DNA of 36,361 nt from Deltaproteobacteria bacterium (GTDB taxonomy: Bacteria > Bdellovibrionota_B > Oligoflexia > Oligoflexales > Bog-1112). The position numbers were made by a program, and so were the translations under genes. Positions 1 through 7,848 of the stretch are shown here, one piece after another. The notes beneath the pieces are model-generated. The model was not told the DNA's origin. It searched no databases and was given only the letters and a program-made list of their open reading frames with translations. The stretch covers positions 1 to 36,361 of the forward strand of contig CANJLI010000020.1 in NCBI GenBank assembly GCA_947475005.1, read 5' to 3'. Within the stretch, counting starts at the first letter, position 1. Each line of letters opens with the position of its first letter.

Positions 1-91
1 AATACTATCTGCGATTTTGAGAGGGTGGGAGGCCCCGAGCGAGCGCCGGCCTTGGCCCCTCAAATGGTAACTGAAAGGAATCCGACCGCTC

Positions 92-137
92 TCCCATTGC
101 GAGGCAAGGAGGTGTGGAAACTGCGCAGCTGGTTCCA
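92..137. repeat. Dispersed intergenic repeat, copy 1 (CTGCGCAGCTGGTT family)
   Basis: The core CTGCGCAGCTGGTT lies at 121-134. The same core occurs inverted at 10341-10354 and direct at 10766-10779. The similarity to the inverted copy extends left through a block close to CCCATTGCGAGGCAAGGAGG (also seen, reverse-complemented, at about 10366-10392), so this is a repeat of roughly 45 bp and not a chance match. Function is unknown. The first 185 bases hold no gene I can support. Confidence 0.55.
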
Positions 138-140
138 CAA

Positions 141-170
141 AAGAAGAAGAAGAAGAAGAAGAAGAAGAAG
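141..170. repeat. Trinucleotide microsatellite (AAG)10
   Basis: Ten uninterrupted AAG triplets. They are followed by a short inverted repeat, AACTACC at 172-178 and GGTAGTT at 181-187, that overlaps the stop codon of the leftward gene ending at 186. The tract is a candidate slippage site just downstream of that gene. No role is visible. Confidence 0.8.
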
Positions 171-185
171 CAACTACCTGGGTAG

Positions 186-560
186 TTACCTTTTTTTCAC
201 GAGTTCATCTAGCGCAAAATTAGAAAGCTCAAAGCGAACCCAGACAAAAAAAGAGGGGACAGCAGAAGAAAAACTTGGGGTGTCGTATACGTTCCAAATT
301 TTTTGATTTTCGAGCTTGCTGATTTCATAGGAATCACGGTCGATGAGACGAAGACCTCGGTAGAGGGAGATATTATGAATATCGATCTCTTTGGCGATGT
401 ACTTGCCCCGCACTTCATTGAAACGAAGTCGATCTTCGCAGTCTTCCCGGTAGTTTTGGAATACGGGATTGCCTTGGATGGAAGGATGTCGACAAATTTC
501 AGCAGCTACAGGGGTGTGCCCCACCAACAAGGTGGTAAGCAACAAAAACCGGTTTGCCAT
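186..560 (-). CDS. Small putative exported protein, function unknown
   Basis: A 124-residue product if translation starts at the ATG at 560. The frame stays open upstream to 620, but the 560 start puts a typical signal peptide at the N-terminus (basic MANR, then a run of Leu/Val, then a small-residue region ending VAAE). The mature part is polar, contains two cysteines near its start (EICRHP and EDCED), and has no domain I recognise. The ribosome-binding site is weak (AGGTAG about 8 bases upstream). Overlapping frames on the other strand have no signal peptide or family resemblance. It is a plausible gene, but the evidence is mainly length and the export signal. Confidence 0.5.
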   Translation of the reverse strand: MANRFLLLTTLLVGHTPVAAEICRHPSIQGNPVFQNYREDCEDRLRFNEVRGKYIAKEIDIHNISLYRGLRLIDRDSYEISKLENQKIWNVYDTPSFSSAVPSFFVWVRFELSNFALDELVKKR

Positions 561-786
561 TTTGATTCTACCTATGGTGTGGTCGTTTCCATTCTCCCAG
601 GACCCATTGAGTTGTAGCAAAAGTAGAATCTGCGTGTTGGGAAAAATGCAGAGCGAATTCTTTGTCTGCAGGAACGATGATCGTATGCTTCTATGAGTAT
701 GAGATTGCTTCTAGCTGGAGGGAAATTTTTCGTATGGCGAGGGATGACGGAAGGGGCAGTATAATGCCCAAAAAGAAGAAGAGAAA

Positions 787-1452
787 CTAAATCACTCTCT
801 GTACAGCCAAAACCTTACCAATCACAGCAAAGCTTTCTTCTTCCTTGGCACGAATGATCGGGAAGGCTACGTTTTCAGAACGTAGGTACCATCCATTTCG
901 ATCTTGCTGCATTCTGCGTACGTAGACTTCATTGTCAGCACGTACCAGAACCATGTCCCCAGGCTCTGCTTCTGTCTGATTGTGAATCAGAAGCCAGTCC
1001 CCTGTTAAAATCCCCACATCCAACATGCTGTCATCAGATGCTTTGAATGCAAATAGATTTTCAGGTGCTGGATACGGACGTTGGAACATGCCGATGGAAA
1101 TACGTAGAGTACCGATGTGCTCTTCATTCGAATCAAAAGGATCGTTAGAAGACAAACGCTCGAGCCCATGTACTACGTAAGTAGTTTCTGTGCTTTGATG
1201 CGCAGGCTCATGCAGAGCGATGGCCTTTTGGGTAAGCACGAGAGACCTCGCTGACTGCTTATCAGGGGTATGTAAAAATCCCTTTCTTCGCAAAGCTGCA
1301 ACTAAATCCTGAGCAGATCCGATTGCGGAGTAACCCATGTGGGCACATAACTCACGCAACGTGGGTGCAGTTCCAGAACGCTCCAGTGAAGAGCGAATGA
1401 AATCGAGCGCCTTGGATTGAATCTTAGTGAGCTTGGGGGGGGCCTTAGTCAT
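787..1452 (-). CDS. lexA: LexA-like repressor with altered catalytic dyad
   Basis: A 221-residue protein with the LexA/S24 layout: an N-terminal winged helix (about residues 8-60, with the TPTLRELCAHMGYS-like recognition region) and a C-terminal peptidase fold (about 120-221). The start at 1452 is set by GGAGGA eight bases upstream and by where LexA proteins normally begin; the longer frame to 1512 adds an atypical leader. The Ser nucleophile is present (S142 in SDDSM). The position of the general-base Lys, in the VKRL-like segment after the DNEV stretch, is Arg (R179 in YVRRM; codon CGC). No Ala-Gly or Cys-Gly dipeptide occurs between residues 60 and 141, so the usual self-cleavage site is also missing. 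It should bind DNA, but RecA-stimulated cleavage is doubtful. It could be a divergent LexA or an S24-family regulator of another response. Confidence 0.75.
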   Translation of the reverse strand: MTKAPPKLTKIQSKALDFIRSSLERSGTAPTLRELCAHMGYSAIGSAQDLVAALRRKGFLHTPDKQSARSLVLTQKAIALHEPAHQSTETTYVVHGLERLSSNDPFDSNEEHIGTLRISIGMFQRPYPAPENLFAFKASDDSMLDVGILTGDWLLIHNQTEAEPGDMVLVRADNEVYVRRMQQDRNGWYLRSENVAFPIIRAKEEESFAVIGKVLAVQRVI

Positions 1453-1569
1453 AGCGCGGTTCCTCCACAAAAGTGAGAAGAGTGAGTCGAAAGGCTTTAG
1501 CAGCAGGCACATGAATCGTTTACCTAATTTTAATATAAAGATCTACAAAATTTAATTTTTTCTCAAAAT

Positions 1570-1599
1570 ATTTTAGTAGGTTGATTCAATTCTAATCAA
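1570..1599 (-). promoter_or_regulatory. Candidate promoter and operator of the LexA-like gene
   Basis: On the minus strand there is TTGATT (1599-1594), an 18-base spacer, then TAAAAT (1575-1570), in a very AT-rich stretch about 120 bases upstream of the repressor start. The -35 element is one arm of a dyad, TTGATT-N7-AATCAA (1581-1599), which could be an autoregulatory operator. This is pattern-based only. The dyad does not match the E. coli CTG-N10-CAG box. Confidence 0.35.
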
Positions 1600-1677
1600 A
1601 AGGATGACAAGAAGGATTTGGTGAAATGGGAAGAAAAATAAGGTGGGTTTTGGAGAAAATAAGGCAGGCAAAAGGTT

Positions 1678-1800
1678 AGAAGCTGTCTGACGTCTCCATC
1701 TGCGTTGTTGCCCACGTCGCTCCGGTCCTCATTTACCGGGGAGTAAACTCCGGTCCTCGCTCCTTCGGCGCCTAGCAGATGAAGACTTCAGACAGCTTCT
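1678..1800. repeat. Intergenic inverted repeat, AGAAGCTGTCTGA family, with a CTCCGGTCCTC core
   Basis: Imperfect arms face each other: AGAAGCTGTCTGACGTCT at 1679-1696 and its near complement AGACTTCAGACAGCTTCT at 1783-1800. Between them is a core with TCCGGTCCTC repeated on both sides of a short TTTAC/GTAAA dyad. The same core recurs at 27046-27127 with different arms. The same outer arm begins at 36217. The right arm abuts the ste24-type stop codon at 1800-1802. The spacer between the repressor gene and the Ste24 gene (1453-1799) holds only this element and the candidate promoter. Confidence 0.8.
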
Positions 1801-3044
1801 TAGAGCGCTCGCACCCTCTCGATCAAAGGAGGATGGGAATAATAAAAGAAAGAAAAAAGAGGATGCGCAAGTGGCATTCCACTGTTCGACTCACGCAACT
1901 TAATAAGAGCGGCGCGTAATAACGCGGGAGATTCCAACTGCTGTTTTGCAAAGGCATCGGCTGCAAATTCATTGCGGCGCGACATCCAACTTCCGAGGGG
2001 CGTGAGGAAAAAATCCAAAAGCCCAAACCACAAAGAAAACACAACTAGGGCCCCATAGGGACTGATTCCTTGTAAAGAGAAAGCCTGATAAAATCCCTCG
2101 AGCTGCCAACAGCGGCTTAGCAAAAAGAACACCGCACCGGTCATGGCGATATTGCGCAAGAGCGCATTGCGAATGTGGTGCAGCTTACAATGCCCCAACT
2201 CATGAGCCAACACCGCCACCAGCTCCTCCGGTGTCAACGACTTCACCAATGTGTCAAAAAGAACGATGCGTTTTTCTCCGAAAATGCCTGTAAAGTAGGC
2301 ATTCCCATGACTGCTGCGTCGAGAGGCATCCATGATGAAGATACCCGCGGTTTTAAAATCTACTTTTTTTGCCAGTGCAAAAATGGCGTCTTGCAACGGT
2401 CCCTTCTCTAGGGGAGAGAACTTATTAAAGAGGGGGGCCAAAAATGTGGGATAGAGCCACATGGCAAGCAAACTAAATCCACTCATTACGCCCCATGCCC
2501 AGAGCCACCACGTATCTCCCATTTTTTCCATGACGGTCAGCAGGCCTGCCAATAAGAGCCCACCCAATAGTGCGCCCAACACGATCCCCTTCAGTTGGTC
2601 GGCAAAAAACCCTCGAACGCTTTGTCGGTTGAACCCATGCTTGCCTTCGATGCAAAAGGTATAGAAGTAGGAAAAAGGAAGGGACATGCAAAAAGAAGCA
2701 AGACCCAGGAGAGCAAAAAAGACCAAGCCGGTAGCCAGTGACCCCGTGAATCCCATGCGTTCACAAAGGGTCATACTGGTGCGCTCGAGAAAGCCCAATC
2801 CCCCAAGGCCAAGAAAGGCAAGCTCAGCGATACCCTGTACCCAAGCTGATTTGAGGGAGAAGCGATATTTGTCTTGGGAGTAGGCCAAAGTTTTTTGAAA
2901 ATCAGCCTGGGAGATCTGCAACGTCTCGCAGGCCTCCTTCTGATGGGCACGATTCTCATAATAGCGTTTGTTGAGAGCAGCAAGATAGGTTTCGATCAAC
3001 TGCTTGCCCAGTCTCAGGCTCAAAAAAGTAACTACTAGTATCAC
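1800..3044 (-). CDS. Ste24-type (M48) CAAX-prenyl-protease-like integral membrane metallopeptidase
   Basis: A 414-residue polytopic protein with the M48 zinc site: HELGH at residues 281-285 and the third ligand Glu359 in NEFAAD. The long N-terminal half has several membrane helices and the FYxFxIExKHGFNR-type loop characteristic of Ste24 rather than HtpX. Eukaryotic relatives trim prenylated proteins. Bacterial homologues are taken to be membrane-protein quality-control proteases; the substrate here is unknown. The ATG at 3044 overlaps the stop of the upstream aminotransferase by four bases (ATGA), so the two are translationally coupled. The stop codon lies at the edge of an inverted-repeat element. 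Confidence 0.88.
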   Translation of the reverse strand: MILVVTFLSLRLGKQLIETYLAALNKRYYENRAHQKEACETLQISQADFQKTLAYSQDKYRFSLKSAWVQGIAELAFLGLGGLGFLERTSMTLCERMGFTGSLATGLVFFALLGLASFCMSLPFSYFYTFCIEGKHGFNRQSVRGFFADQLKGIVLGALLGGLLLAGLLTVMEKMGDTWWLWAWGVMSGFSLLAMWLYPTFLAPLFNKFSPLEKGPLQDAIFALAKKVDFKTAGIFIMDASRRSSHGNAYFTGIFGEKRIVLFDTLVKSLTPEELVAVLAHELGHCKLHHIRNALLRNIAMTGAVFFLLSRCWQLEGFYQAFSLQGISPYGALVVFSLWFGLLDFFLTPLGSWMSRRNEFAADAFAKQQLESPALLRAALIKLRESNSGMPLAHPLFSFFYYSHPPLIERVRAL

Positions 3045-4516
3045 GTAAAGGACTCCCCTCTTCGAATGGCTTCTGCGACAGCCCGCACTCCTTCTACAAG
3101 GAGCTCCAGTTCTGCTGGGTTGATATCGAATATTGGGGTGAAGCGCAGTGCATTTTTCCCCCCGTGAATCACGCCGACTCCATGCCGCCGCATGAACTTC
3201 TCTACACCATTTACCCCCACCACGCGAGCTTTCTCCGGACAGATTTCCACAGAAAACAAGAGGCCGGTGCCCTGCACTTTGCCCAAAACATCGGGATAGG
3301 CATTAGCTAGCTCTTGAAAAGAAGCCAAGGCCTGCTTGCCCATGATGCGGATGTTATCTCGCAAATCGGGCGTCAGTTGTTTCAAGACCGCACATCCAAC
3401 CTCAAGGCCCCGGGGATTGCCCGTCATAGTGTTACCGTAGAGCCCATCCACATAGGCTGCTGCTACCGTATCAGACATCGCCAAGACGGAAAGGGGGAAC
3501 TGACCAGCATTGAGAGCCTTGGAGTAGGTCTCCATATCGGGAGCTGGGAGGTCTTGGAACCCTGGGTAATCCACAATACTGAGCACACCGTGGGCGCGCA
3601 AGCCAGCTTGGATCGAGTCTACGAGCAGGATGGTGCCTCGTTCTGCAGAGAGCTGACGAGCCAGCTGGTAGTAAGCAGGGCTGAGGCTTTCCCCGGGATT
3701 GCCCTCTCCCATCACAGGTTCCAGGAGCATAGCCTCGAAGTGTACCCCTTCTCGGTCGGCTCGCAGAAAGGTTTCCCGAAGCACATCGAGTTGGTTCATG
3801 GGCACACATACGAGATTGTCGATGCTGGCAAAAGAGCTCAAGTGTTTCTTGTACTTTTCAAGTGTGGAACTGGAGGCTTGTGCAGCGCGTTCCGTGCGCC
3901 CATGAAAGCTCCCTTTTATAGAAAGAAACGCGCGTTTTTTATCCTTTGCCTGTTGGGTGGCAATCAAGTCGGAAATGCGCAAGGCCACCGTCACGGATTC
4001 AGAGCCAGAGTTCATACAAAGGAAGCGAGAAAAAGGACAGGCATTGCGAGTGTGGCCGATCTCTTTGCGCAGGGCATCGGTAAAATGTTTCTGTGAGAAA
4101 CTGGCGGTCATAACGTTGGCCATCACCTGGGTCGACTGTAAGGCCGCGCAGATTGCCTCGGGGGCGTGGCCAAATCCCAGCATGCCGTAGCCACCGGTGT
4201 CGTACAAGACAGCGCCATAGCTGGTGATCACCCAAGGGCCATTGGCGGCCAGGGCCACGTAGGGATTGATGCTGGCGGTGTTGTAAAAGTTAAGGAAGTC
4301 CGCTTGCAAGCTGGTAATTTGTTCAGCCTCGGGGAGAAACAACATTTCGGGGTCTGTCTCTCGCAATTTTTGATGAAGCTGGTAGGCTTGTTCAATGGCG
4401 ACTTGCAATCGAATGTCTTGATTGATAAACGAAGCTACAACGGAGCCAGGCAGCCCAACGGTTTGGCGTGCTTTTCCATAATGGGAAAGCTCGGACAGTT
4501 TTTCCAGATAGGTCAT
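3041..4516 (-). CDS. Class-III PLP-dependent aminotransferase
   Basis: A 491-residue fold-type I aminotransferase. Visible landmarks are the phosphate-binding NSGSE (169-173), the SFHGRT segment (203-208), LLEPV with Glu266, Asp300 in DSIQAG (the pyridine-N Asp) and Lys333 in YSKAL, the expected Schiff-base lysine. The HGG-x-N and RFTP segments near the C-terminus fit the subgroup. It most resembles lysine-epsilon/ornithine-type aminotransferases by overall layout, but I cannot assign the substrate. The start at 4516 follows AGGAGGG eight bases away. It shares a four-base overlap with the downstream Ste24-type gene. It is divergent from tlyA with a 48-base gap, so its promoter must overlap the start of tlyA; TATAAT on the minus strand at 4562-4557 is a possible -10. 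Confidence 0.88.
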   Translation of the reverse strand: MTYLEKLSELSHYGKARQTVGLPGSVVASFINQDIRLQVAIEQAYQLHQKLRETDPEMLFLPEAEQITSLQADFLNFYNTASINPYVALAANGPWVITSYGAVLYDTGGYGMLGFGHAPEAICAALQSTQVMANVMTASFSQKHFTDALRKEIGHTRNACPFSRFLCMNSGSESVTVALRISDLIATQQAKDKKRAFLSIKGSFHGRTERAAQASSSTLEKYKKHLSSFASIDNLVCVPMNQLDVLRETFLRADREGVHFEAMLLEPVMGEGNPGESLSPAYYQLARQLSAERGTILLVDSIQAGLRAHGVLSIVDYPGFQDLPAPDMETYSKALNAGQFPLSVLAMSDTVAAAYVDGLYGNTMTGNPRGLEVGCAVLKQLTPDLRDNIRIMGKQALASFQELANAYPDVLGKVQGTGLLFSVEICPEKARVVGVNGVEKFMRRHGVGVIHGGKNALRFTPIFDINPAELELLVEGVRAVAEAIRRGESFT

Positions 4517-4564
4517 ACAACCCTCCTACACAAATATGTCTGGGGAATAAGGATCCATTATATC

Positions 4565-5338
4565 ATGCGAAAAAGGAAAAAAAGAATCGATTCTATTCTG
4601 ATGGAGCAGGGTCTGGCAGCCTCTTTGCCTCTTGCAAGGGCCATACTCATGGCGGGTAAGGTTATTGTAGAGGATCAGTGTGTATCCGATGCCTCCGCGT
4701 GTTTTGCGCCAGATGTTCAGGTTCGCGTACGCACACCTGCCTCCGCATTTGTAGGACGCGGAGGGGACAAACTCCAAGGTGCTATTGAGGATCTGGGGCT
4801 ACAATCCTCTTTTGTGGGAAAAATTGTGCTCGATATCGGAGCCTCCACAGGGGGATTTACCCAGTGCCTGCTTGAAGTGGGAGCTGAAAAAGTTCTTGCC
4901 CTCGATGTGGGACACAATCAGTTGGCATGGTCTTTGCGGCAAGACCCTCGGGTGGTTTCGCTTGAACAGATGGACATCCGCAAGTTTACCGCCACAGACT
5001 ATCCGACGCCGGATTGGGTGGTGGCCGATGTAAGCTTCACCTCACTCGCGCAGTTGGCGGCCGAGATTTTTCAGGTAGGGGGAGCTCATACCCAGTTTTT
5101 ACTCTTGGTAAAACCCCAATTTGAGCTGGAACGCAGCGCGATTCCACCTGGCGGCGTGGTGACGGATCCCGCGGATATTGAGCGGGCTGTGGCACAGGTC
5201 AAAAAAGCCTTCGAGGTACTGGGGGGGAAGATTTTGGGTTCGATTCCATCGCGGATCAAAGGGAAAACGGGGAATCAGGAGATATTTTTGTGGGTTGAAA
5301 GGGGACACCCCGCCCGAGTGTCCCCGGCGAGAGCCTGA
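4565..5338 (+). CDS. tlyA: TlyA family rRNA 2'-O-methyltransferase / putative hemolysin
   Basis: A 257-residue protein with an N-terminal S4 RNA-binding domain (about residues 5-65, RIDSILMEQGLAAS) and an RrmJ/FtsJ-type SAM methyltransferase domain. The SAM motif LDIGASTGGFT is near residues 96-106, and the catalytic KDK-type residues are spread through GRGGDK, VADVSF and LLVKPQFE. TlyA methylates 16S/23S rRNA in other bacteria. The ATG at 4565 was chosen because it begins the S4 domain directly; the frame upstream is the aminotransferase antisense. The native end appears to be about FLWVE. The last 12 codons (RGHPARVSPARA) are translated from the first unit and spacer of an inverted-repeat element, which also supplies the stop. 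Confidence 0.88.
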   Translation: MRKRKKRIDSILMEQGLAASLPLARAILMAGKVIVEDQCVSDASACFAPDVQVRVRTPASAFVGRGGDKLQGAIEDLGLQSSFVGKIVLDIGASTGGFTQCLLEVGAEKVLALDVGHNQLAWSLRQDPRVVSLEQMDIRKFTATDYPTPDWVVADVSFTSLAQLAAEIFQVGGAHTQFLLLVKPQFELERSAIPPGGVVTDPADIERAVAQVKKAFEVLGGKILGSIPSRIKGKTGNQEIFLWVERGHPARVSPARA

Positions 5339-5371
5339 AAACAGAAGGGGACACTCGGGCGGGGTGTCCCC
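5301..5371. repeat. GGGGACAC/GTGTCCCC double-palindrome element
   Basis: Two perfect reverse-complementary 25-nt units (5301-5325 and 5347-5371) are separated by 21 bases containing GAGAGCCTGAAAA. Each unit is itself a palindrome: GGGGACAC, a 9-nt variable centre, GTGTCCCC. The same architecture and a related spacer (consensus RAGCCYGRAAA) are at 29852-29917 and 36265-36331. The second arm is followed by TTTT, so it may also end tlyA transcription. The element overlaps the 3' end of tlyA. Confidence 0.9.
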
Positions 5372-5389
5372 TTTTACTAACTCAGCTTT

Positions 5390-5600
5390 AAGATGTGTAG
5401 GTGTAGGATTGCTACGGAAAGTCTGTAAGAACCCACCCGAATGAGGTGGGCGCCACACCTTCGCTTTAGGCTTCCCTCTACAGTGGAGGGCTTGCACACC
5501 GCGAAGCGATTAGGCTCCCTTATTTGTAAGCATCGGTTCTACGCATGTCCGCAGCAACCCTACACCCTCATTGTAACAGATGCGGCCTGTGCTTTTCTAT
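5390..5600 (-). mobile_element. Possible remnant of a transposon end (IS605/TnpB-like), non-coding
   Basis: This gap between tlyA and the MORN-like gene contains stem-forming segments (CCCACC 5432-5437 with GGTGGG 5445-5450; CCCTC 5474-5478 with GAGGG 5486-5490) and a direct repeat TTAGGCT (5466-5472, 5510-5516). Read on the minus strand, short open fragments interrupted by stops resemble the tail of a decayed transposase followed by hairpins, as at the right ends of IS605-family elements. No intact gene is present. This is a tentative reading from general appearance. Confidence 0.2.
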
Positions 5601-5636
5601 TGGTTTCGCGCTTAGAATCAAAATAGGGCTTTCTTG

Positions 5637-6464
5637 TCATTTTCTTCTAAACCAGTTGATGAGAGCGGATACTTTGGAAATCCTGTTCTTCTTAAATCTC
5701 CAACTTCCAGATTTCTCTTCCCAAGTACCCTTGCGAACACATCCCCTCCCATCAGTTCGAGTTCCTACCCCGATCAAGTCCCATATGCCATATCCTCGTG
5801 ATCCCCAGGTGCCTGTATACGTACAACCATTTGGGTGTGTTCGTGTTGCCGCCCCGGTCAAGCCCCATTTGCCATTTTCCAACTTTCCCCAAATGCCTGT
5901 GTCAGTACGATAACCTGGACAGATGTGAGCCCCCTCACCGGTCAAGGTCCATTCGCCATTCTCTCCGGCTCCCCATATTCCCTTGAGAACTGCACCATCT
6001 GAAAAGATGTAAGCCACTTCACCGATCAAGGTCCATTCGCCATTCTCTCCAGCTCCCCAGGTGCCTGTCCGAACAAAACCATCGGATGAGTCGGTGCAAG
6101 ACCCCTCTCCAATCAAGGTCCAATCACCATTTTCTCGCGCTCCCCAGGTACCTGCGCACACAAGACCATCTGAGTAAGTGAGAGTTGCCGCCCCGGTCAA
6201 CTCCCATTCTCCATTTGCCTGCTCTCCCCATGTGCCTGCGTAAACACGACCATCTGGAAAGGTAATAGACCCATTCCCAGTAAACCCCCAGCTGCCATCT
6301 TGCTGCTTTTCCCAGGTGCCTGTGTAAACACGACCATCTGCCTCAATCTGCGTGCTCTCCCTTGGGAAAGGTTGAGTGCCCCCTCTTGGACTTGGAAAAG
6401 CGCTCCAGGCCAACGACGTTGGAAATAAAAAAACAAGCCATGTCAATGTGGTAATTTTTTTCAT
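5637..6464 (-). CDS. Secreted MORN-like repeat protein
   Basis: A 275-residue protein with a signal peptide (MKKITTLTWLVFLFP, small residues to about residue 22). It then has about eight tandem repeats of 29-30 residues of the type DGxxYxGTWGxxENGxWxLTGxGxxT. The DG-xx-Y-x-G-x-W core is MORN-like, although the unit is longer than the classic 23-residue MORN repeat. The C-terminus is basic (KKNRISK and WFRRK). It probably forms an elongated beta-hairpin rod outside the cytoplasm. It lies 45 bases downstream of the alcohol dehydrogenase on the same strand and may be read through from it. Function is unknown. Confidence 0.78.
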   Translation of the reverse strand: MKKITTLTWLVFLFPTSLAWSAFPSPRGGTQPFPRESTQIEADGRVYTGTWEKQQDGSWGFTGNGSITFPDGRVYAGTWGEQANGEWELTGAATLTYSDGLVCAGTWGARENGDWTLIGEGSCTDSSDGFVRTGTWGAGENGEWTLIGEVAYIFSDGAVLKGIWGAGENGEWTLTGEGAHICPGYRTDTGIWGKLENGKWGLTGAATRTHPNGCTYTGTWGSRGYGIWDLIGVGTRTDGRGCVRKGTWEEKSGSWRFKKNRISKVSALINWFRRK

Positions 6465-6509
6465 GGAATCGCCTTTCGGGGAGCAGATAAAACTCTCGCA
6501 ATATTTTAT

Positions 6510-7559
6510 CTATAGATGAAGAGAGTGCATATCAATGACAAACCGATATTTCACATCCTGACGTAACATCCGCTCATAGGCTTCGTTAATATTTTGAATC
6601 GGGATCTGCTCAATATCAGAAACGATGCCATGTTGCCCACAAAAATCCAGCATCTCTTGGGTCTCTTTAATCCCCCCAATGAGAGATCCCGCAAGCTCAC
6701 GTCGGGGAATCACGAGATCCATAGCTGCCACACGCAAGGGCTCCGTAGGTAAGCCAACAAGTACCATGGCGCCATCCCGTCGTAGGAGCTGGAGCAGGGG
6801 ATTTATATCGTGAGTTGCGGAGACGGTATCGAGGACAAAATCGAGCTTGTTCTTCCACGGTGTGAGATTGGCTGGATCTCGGGTCACCACCACATGATCC
6901 GCACCCAAACGGCGGGCTTCCTCTTCTTTCTGCGGAGAGGAGGTGAGAGCCACCACTTCTGCACCAAGGGCTTTGGCAATTTTGATACCCATATGCCCCA
7001 AACCGCCAATACCCACGACGCCCACTCGCTGGTTAGGCCCGATGCCCCATTTTTTTAACGGGGAGTAGGTAGTAATCCCCGCACAGAGAAGCGGCGCTGC
7101 TTTGTCCAGGGGCAGATTCTCGGGCATGCGCAACACAAAGCTTTCTTTGACCACGATCCCCGTTGCATATCCACCAAACGCGGGGGTTTTGCCATCCTTG
7201 TGCACACTGTTGTAGGTCAACACCGTACCGTTCTCACAGTACTGCTCAAGATCCTCCTCGCAGCTCGCACAATGCTGGCAAGAATCCACCATACACCCAA
7301 CCCCCACTTTGTCACCGATTCGGTAGGTCGTCACCTGACTTCCCACCTCGGTCACCACCCCCACGATTTCATGCCCCGGTACCATGGGGTACAGAGAGCC
7401 GCCCCATTCATCTCGGGCTTGATGGAGATCGGAGTGGCAGACCCCACAAAATAAAATTTGAATGGCGACATCATCCGTTGCCAACTCCCGCTGGGAATAC
7501 GAAAAAGGCGTCAGAGGGGATAAGGCGTCTTGAGCGGCATAGGCTAAAATTTTTTGCAT
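6510..7559 (-). CDS. Zinc-dependent NAD(P) alcohol dehydrogenase (cinnamyl-alcohol/YahK-like)
   Basis: A 349-residue medium-chain dehydrogenase. The catalytic zinc ligands are Cys41 (GVCHSD), His63/Glu64 (PGHEIVG) and Cys159. The structural zinc is held by Cys94, 97, 100 and 108. The Rossmann motif GIGGLGHMG starts at residue 183. The GVCHSD and GHMGIK signatures place it near the YahK/cinnamyl-alcohol dehydrogenase group, which reduces a wide range of aldehydes with NADPH; the physiological substrate is unknown. The start at 7559 has GGAG eight bases upstream. It is divergent from emrAB across a 360-base spacer filled by a nested inverted repeat. Confidence 0.92.
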   Translation of the reverse strand: MQKILAYAAQDALSPLTPFSYSQRELATDDVAIQILFCGVCHSDLHQARDEWGGSLYPMVPGHEIVGVVTEVGSQVTTYRIGDKVGVGCMVDSCQHCASCEEDLEQYCENGTVLTYNSVHKDGKTPAFGGYATGIVVKESFVLRMPENLPLDKAAPLLCAGITTYSPLKKWGIGPNQRVGVVGIGGLGHMGIKIAKALGAEVVALTSSPQKEEEARRLGADHVVVTRDPANLTPWKNKLDFVLDTVSATHDINPLLQLLRRDGAMVLVGLPTEPLRVAAMDLVIPRRELAGSLIGGIKETQEMLDFCGQHGIVSDIEQIPIQNINEAYERMLRQDVKYRFVIDMHSLHL

Positions 7560-7640
7560 GGTATTTCTCCAAATTTGGATGGGTAGGGTGATTGCGAGAG
7601 TAGCAATTGAAAAGAAGGCGAGGCAACTTGATTTTCTTTT

Positions 7641-7823
7641 GGGATGAGATCGGGGACAGCTACGAATGGCGCTTCCTTAAGGGGCGAAAGTCCTGCGGGG
7701 ACACCCCGTTGGAGTGTCCCCGTTACCGCACCGCATCGGGGACACTCCAACGGGGTGTCCCCGCAAAATTATGGAATGTCCTCTTAAGGAAGCGCCATTC
7801 GTAGCTGTCCCCGATCTCATCCC
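7641..7823. repeat. Nested long inverted repeat between adh and emrA
   Basis: The outer arms are perfect over 40 bp (7641-7680 and 7784-7823) and include the module GATCGGGGACAGCTACGAAT. Inside them is an independent perfect inverted repeat of 27 bp (7695-7721 and 7738-7764) whose 25-nt units have the GGGGACAC-N9-GTGTCCCC form. The outer module recurs around 34731-34850 and the inner one at 5301, 29852 and 36265. This suggests one element inserted into another. It sits between divergent genes, so it cannot simply be a shared terminator. The rest of the 7560-7919 spacer holds only the emr promoter region. Confidence 0.92.
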
Positions 7824-7848
7824 CCAAATTTGGATGAGCAACTACATC

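Noticed and set aside
25..306. Plus-strand frame across the AAG repeat
   Set aside because: Its Arg-rich stretch comes from the (AAG)10 microsatellite, and there is no start signal or family resemblance.
303..617. Plus-strand frame opposite the small exported protein
   Set aside because: The minus frame has a signal peptide, while this one shows no coding features.
755..768. GGGCA/TGCCC hairpin after the LexA-like gene as terminator
   Set aside because: The stem is only five bases and the T-run is on the wrong side for the minus strand.
3314..4096. Long plus-strand frame of 260 codons
   Set aside because: It is antisense to the well-supported aminotransferase and has no recognisable domain.
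4166..4564. Upstream extension of tlyA
   Set aside because: It runs through the antisense of the aminotransferase; the S4 domain begins right at the ATG at 4565.
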